NCBI GenBank assembly: GCA_023453725.1
Contig: JAEXTB010000212.1
Coordinates: 1-8,216 of the forward strand
Source: Bacillota bacterium
GTDB taxonomy: Bacteria; Bacillota; Clostridia; Christensenellales; CAG-138
Reading direction: 5' to 3'
DNA length: 8,216 nucleotides
Positions 6,335 through 8,216 of the stretch are shown one piece after another. The notes beneath the pieces are model-generated. The model made no database searches and was not told the DNA's origin. It was given only the letters and a program-made list of their open reading frames with translations. Each line of letters starts with the position of its first letter. Position 1 is the first letter of the stretch. The position numbers and the translations under genes are program-made.

Positions 6335-8216
6335 ATGCACACCAACCAGACACTCGAACACGCAAGAACCATAAAGCTGGATGAAACGCTGCCGAATTAC
6401 CCGGCGTTTGATCCGCAGTACCGCCGCGCGCCGGACAGGGGATTTCGCCTGACAAAAGCGCAGGCGGCGCTTGCGCTCAAAAACGCGCTAAGGTATGTGC
6501 CGGAAGAACTGCATGAAGCGCTTGCGCCGGAATTCATGGAAGAGCTTCTGACACGGGGGCGCATCTATGCGTACCGCTACCGGCCACAGGGACGCATCTA
6601 CGGCAAGCCCATTGAAGAATACCAGGGCAAATGCCTTGCGGGCAAAGCGTTCCAGGTGATGATCGATAACAACCTGGATTTTGAGATTGCGCTATATCCG
6701 TATGAGCTTGTGACGTACGGTGAAACGGGCCAGCCCTGCCAAAACTGGCTGCAGTACCGGCTGATTAAAAAATATCTCGAAGAACTGACGGACGAACAGA
6801 CGCTGGTGCTGGAGTCCGGGCACCCGCTGGGATTGTTCCCGTCCAAGCCGGATGCGCCGCGCGTGATTTTGACGAACGCACTGATGGTGGGCATGTTCGA
6901 TAACCGGAACGATTGGGAAATCGCCCAGCAGCTTGGCGTTGCGAACTACGGGCAGATGACGGCGGGCGGTTGGATGTACATTGGCCCCCAAGGGATTGTG
7001 CATGGAACGTTCAACACCATATTGGGCGCGGGACGCAAGTTTTTGGGGATTCCCGAAGACGGGGACTTGAGTGGGAAAGTATTCGTGTCCTCCGGGCTTG
7101 GCGGCATGAGCGGCGCACAACCCAAGGCTGCGAATATCGCGAACGCAGTCGGTATATTCGCCGAAGTCGACAAAAGCCGCATAGAGACCCGGATGAACCA
7201 AGGCTGGGTGGATATGATGACGGACGACCTCTGCGAGGTACTTACATACGCAAACTGGCACAGGGAGCGCAATCGCTCCGTTTCCATCGCCTATCACGGC
7301 AATATCGTGGACCTGTTGGAGTACGCTGCGAAGGAACAATTCAAGATTGATTTGTTGAGTGACCAGACCTCCTGCCACAACGTATACGATGGCGGGTATT
7401 GCCCCGCAGGGATTTCGTTTGCGGAGCGCACGGAATTGCTGCATACCGACCGCGAACACTTTGCGGTGCTGGTGGATGCGTCTCTCAAGCGGCACTTTGC
7501 GGCCATTCGAAGCTTGGTAGCGCAGGGCACCTACTTCTTTGATTACGGCAATTCTTTCATGAAGGCCGTGTTTGATAGCGGCGTAGTAGAGATTTCAAAA
7601 AACGGCGTGGATGAAAAAGACGGCTTCATATTCCCCTCCTATGTGGAGGATATCATGGGCCCCATGCTGTTTGATTACGGCTATGGTCCGTTCCGCTGGG
7701 TATGCCTTTCCGGAAAGACAGAGGATCTAGAGAAAACCGATGCCGCCGCCATGGCCTGCATAGACCCCAACAGAAGGTTTCAGGACCGGGACAATTATAA
7801 CTGGATTCGGGACGCAAAAGGGAATGCGCTCGTCGTCGGCACACAGGCGCGCATCCTGTACCAGGATGCGGAAGGCCGCACGAATATCGCGCTGCGTTTT
7901 AATGAGATGGTGCGTGCTGGGGAAGTCGGCCCCATCATGCTCGGGCGCGATCATCACGACGTCAGCGGTACCGACTCGCCATTCCGCGAAACCGCGAACA
8001 TCAAGGATGGCAGCAATATCATGGCGGATATGGCAACACAGTGCTTTGCGGGCAACGCCGCGCGCGGCATGACGCTGTGCGCGCTGCACAATGGCGGCGG
8101 TGTTGGTATCGGCAAGGCCATCAACGGCGGGTTTGGGCTGCTGTTGGACGGCAGCGAGCGCACGGATGAGATCATTCGTTCCGCCATGATGTGGGACGTC
8201 ATGGGCGGCGTTGCGC
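6335..8216 (+). CDS. hutU: Urocanate hydratase, 3' partial
   Basis: Urocanase adds water to urocanate to give 4-imidazolone-5-propanoate, using tightly bound NAD+ as an electrophile. The frame is open from ATG 6335 to the window edge, 627 residues without a stop. Conserved blocks include GLGGMSGAQ (residues 254-262, NAD-binding region), the SDQTSCHNVYDGGYCPAG region, FRWVC with Cys457 where the bacterial enzyme has its ICW-type cysteine, RDHHDVSGTDSPFRET, and HNGGGVGIGKAINGGFG. Length and the FRWVC signature place it in the long urocanase group of about 670-680 residues, which includes the mammalian enzyme, rather than the ~557-residue Pseudomonas type; about 50 residues are missing here. The ribosome binding site AGGGAGG (6322-6328) is six bases before the ATG. 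It uses the product of hutH and is probably on the same transcript. Confidence 0.95.
   Translation, partial: MHTNQTLEHARTIKLDETLPNYPAFDPQYRRAPDRGFRLTKAQAALALKNALRYVPEELHEALAPEFMEELLTRGRIYAYRYRPQGRIYGKPIEEYQGKCLAGKAFQVMIDNNLDFEIALYPYELVTYGETGQPCQNWLQYRLIKKYLEELTDEQTLVLESGHPLGLFPSKPDAPRVILTNALMVGMFDNRNDWEIAQQLGVANYGQMTAGGWMYIGPQGIVHGTFNTILGAGRKFLGIPEDGDLSGKVFVSSGLGGMSGAQPKAANIANAVGIFAEVDKSRIETRMNQGWVDMMTDDLCEVLTYANWHRERNRSVSIAYHGNIVDLLEYAAKEQFKIDLLSDQTSCHNVYDGGYCPAGISFAERTELLHTDREHFAVLVDASLKRHFAAIRSLVAQGTYFFDYGNSFMKAVFDSGVVEISKNGVDEKDGFIFPSYVEDIMGPMLFDYGYGPFRWVCLSGKTEDLEKTDAAAMACIDPNRRFQDRDNYNWIRDAKGNALVVGTQARILYQDAEGRTNIALRFNEMVRAGEVGPIMLGRDHHDVSGTDSPFRETANIKDGSNIMADMATQCFAGNAARGMTLCALHNGGGVGIGKAINGGFGLLLDGSERTDEIIRSAMMWDVMGGVA

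Noticed and set aside
6162..6374. A 70-codon plus-strand open frame spanning the hutH end, the hairpin element and the hutU start
   Set aside because: It overlaps both real genes in another frame, and its middle is simply the translated hairpin repeat.
6692..7495. A 267-codon minus-strand open frame inside hutU
   Set aside because: It lies wholly antisense to a strongly conserved urocanase frame, resembles no family I recognise, and is expected from GC-biased third codon positions.

Overview
The window looks like chromosomal DNA from an anaerobic or facultatively anaerobic member of the Bacillota, most likely a gut-type Clostridia lineage of moderate GC (about half by eye). The reasons are an oxygen-sensitive class III ribonucleotide reductase with its activase, strong AGGAGG-like ribosome binding sites, sigma-A-type promoters, intrinsic terminators, and small DUF3795 and DUF3788 proteins of the kind common in Firmicutes. 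The genus cannot be told from the sequence. No mobile-element genes, RNA genes or CRISPR arrays were seen.

Layout. Positions 2-2173 carry nrdD, cut at its 5' end by the window edge. It overlaps nrdG (2170-2673) through a GTGA junction, and the pair makes deoxynucleotides for DNA synthesis without oxygen. A hairpin terminator closes that operon and overlaps the probable promoter of a single GNAT acetyltransferase gene (2776-3414), which has its own strong terminator. Next is a monocistronic gene for a cysteine-rich DUF3795 protein (3537-3959). Its near-consensus promoter carries a LexA/DinR-like box just after the -10. A DUF3788 gene lies convergently on the minus strand (4025-4462), with its own terminator and an extended -10 promoter.

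Positions 4679-8216 hold the start of a histidine-utilisation (hut) operon. hutH (histidine ammonia-lyase) converts histidine to urocanate, and hutU (urocanate hydratase, long eukaryote-like form, cut at the window's 3' edge) converts urocanate to imidazolonepropionate. The rest of the route (hutI and a formiminoglutamate-processing branch) would be expected beyond the window. The hutH leader has a GC-rich hairpin and a possible pairing across the ribosome binding site. The hutH-hutU gap is filled by three consecutive perfect hairpins that look like a dispersed intergenic repeat.

The genes are all recognisable families, and no clearly new multi-gene system was found. The points most worth a second look are the LexA-like operator in front of the DUF3795 gene, the triple-hairpin element inside the hut operon, the structured hutH leader, and the substituted cysteine position in the NrdD zinc-site region.
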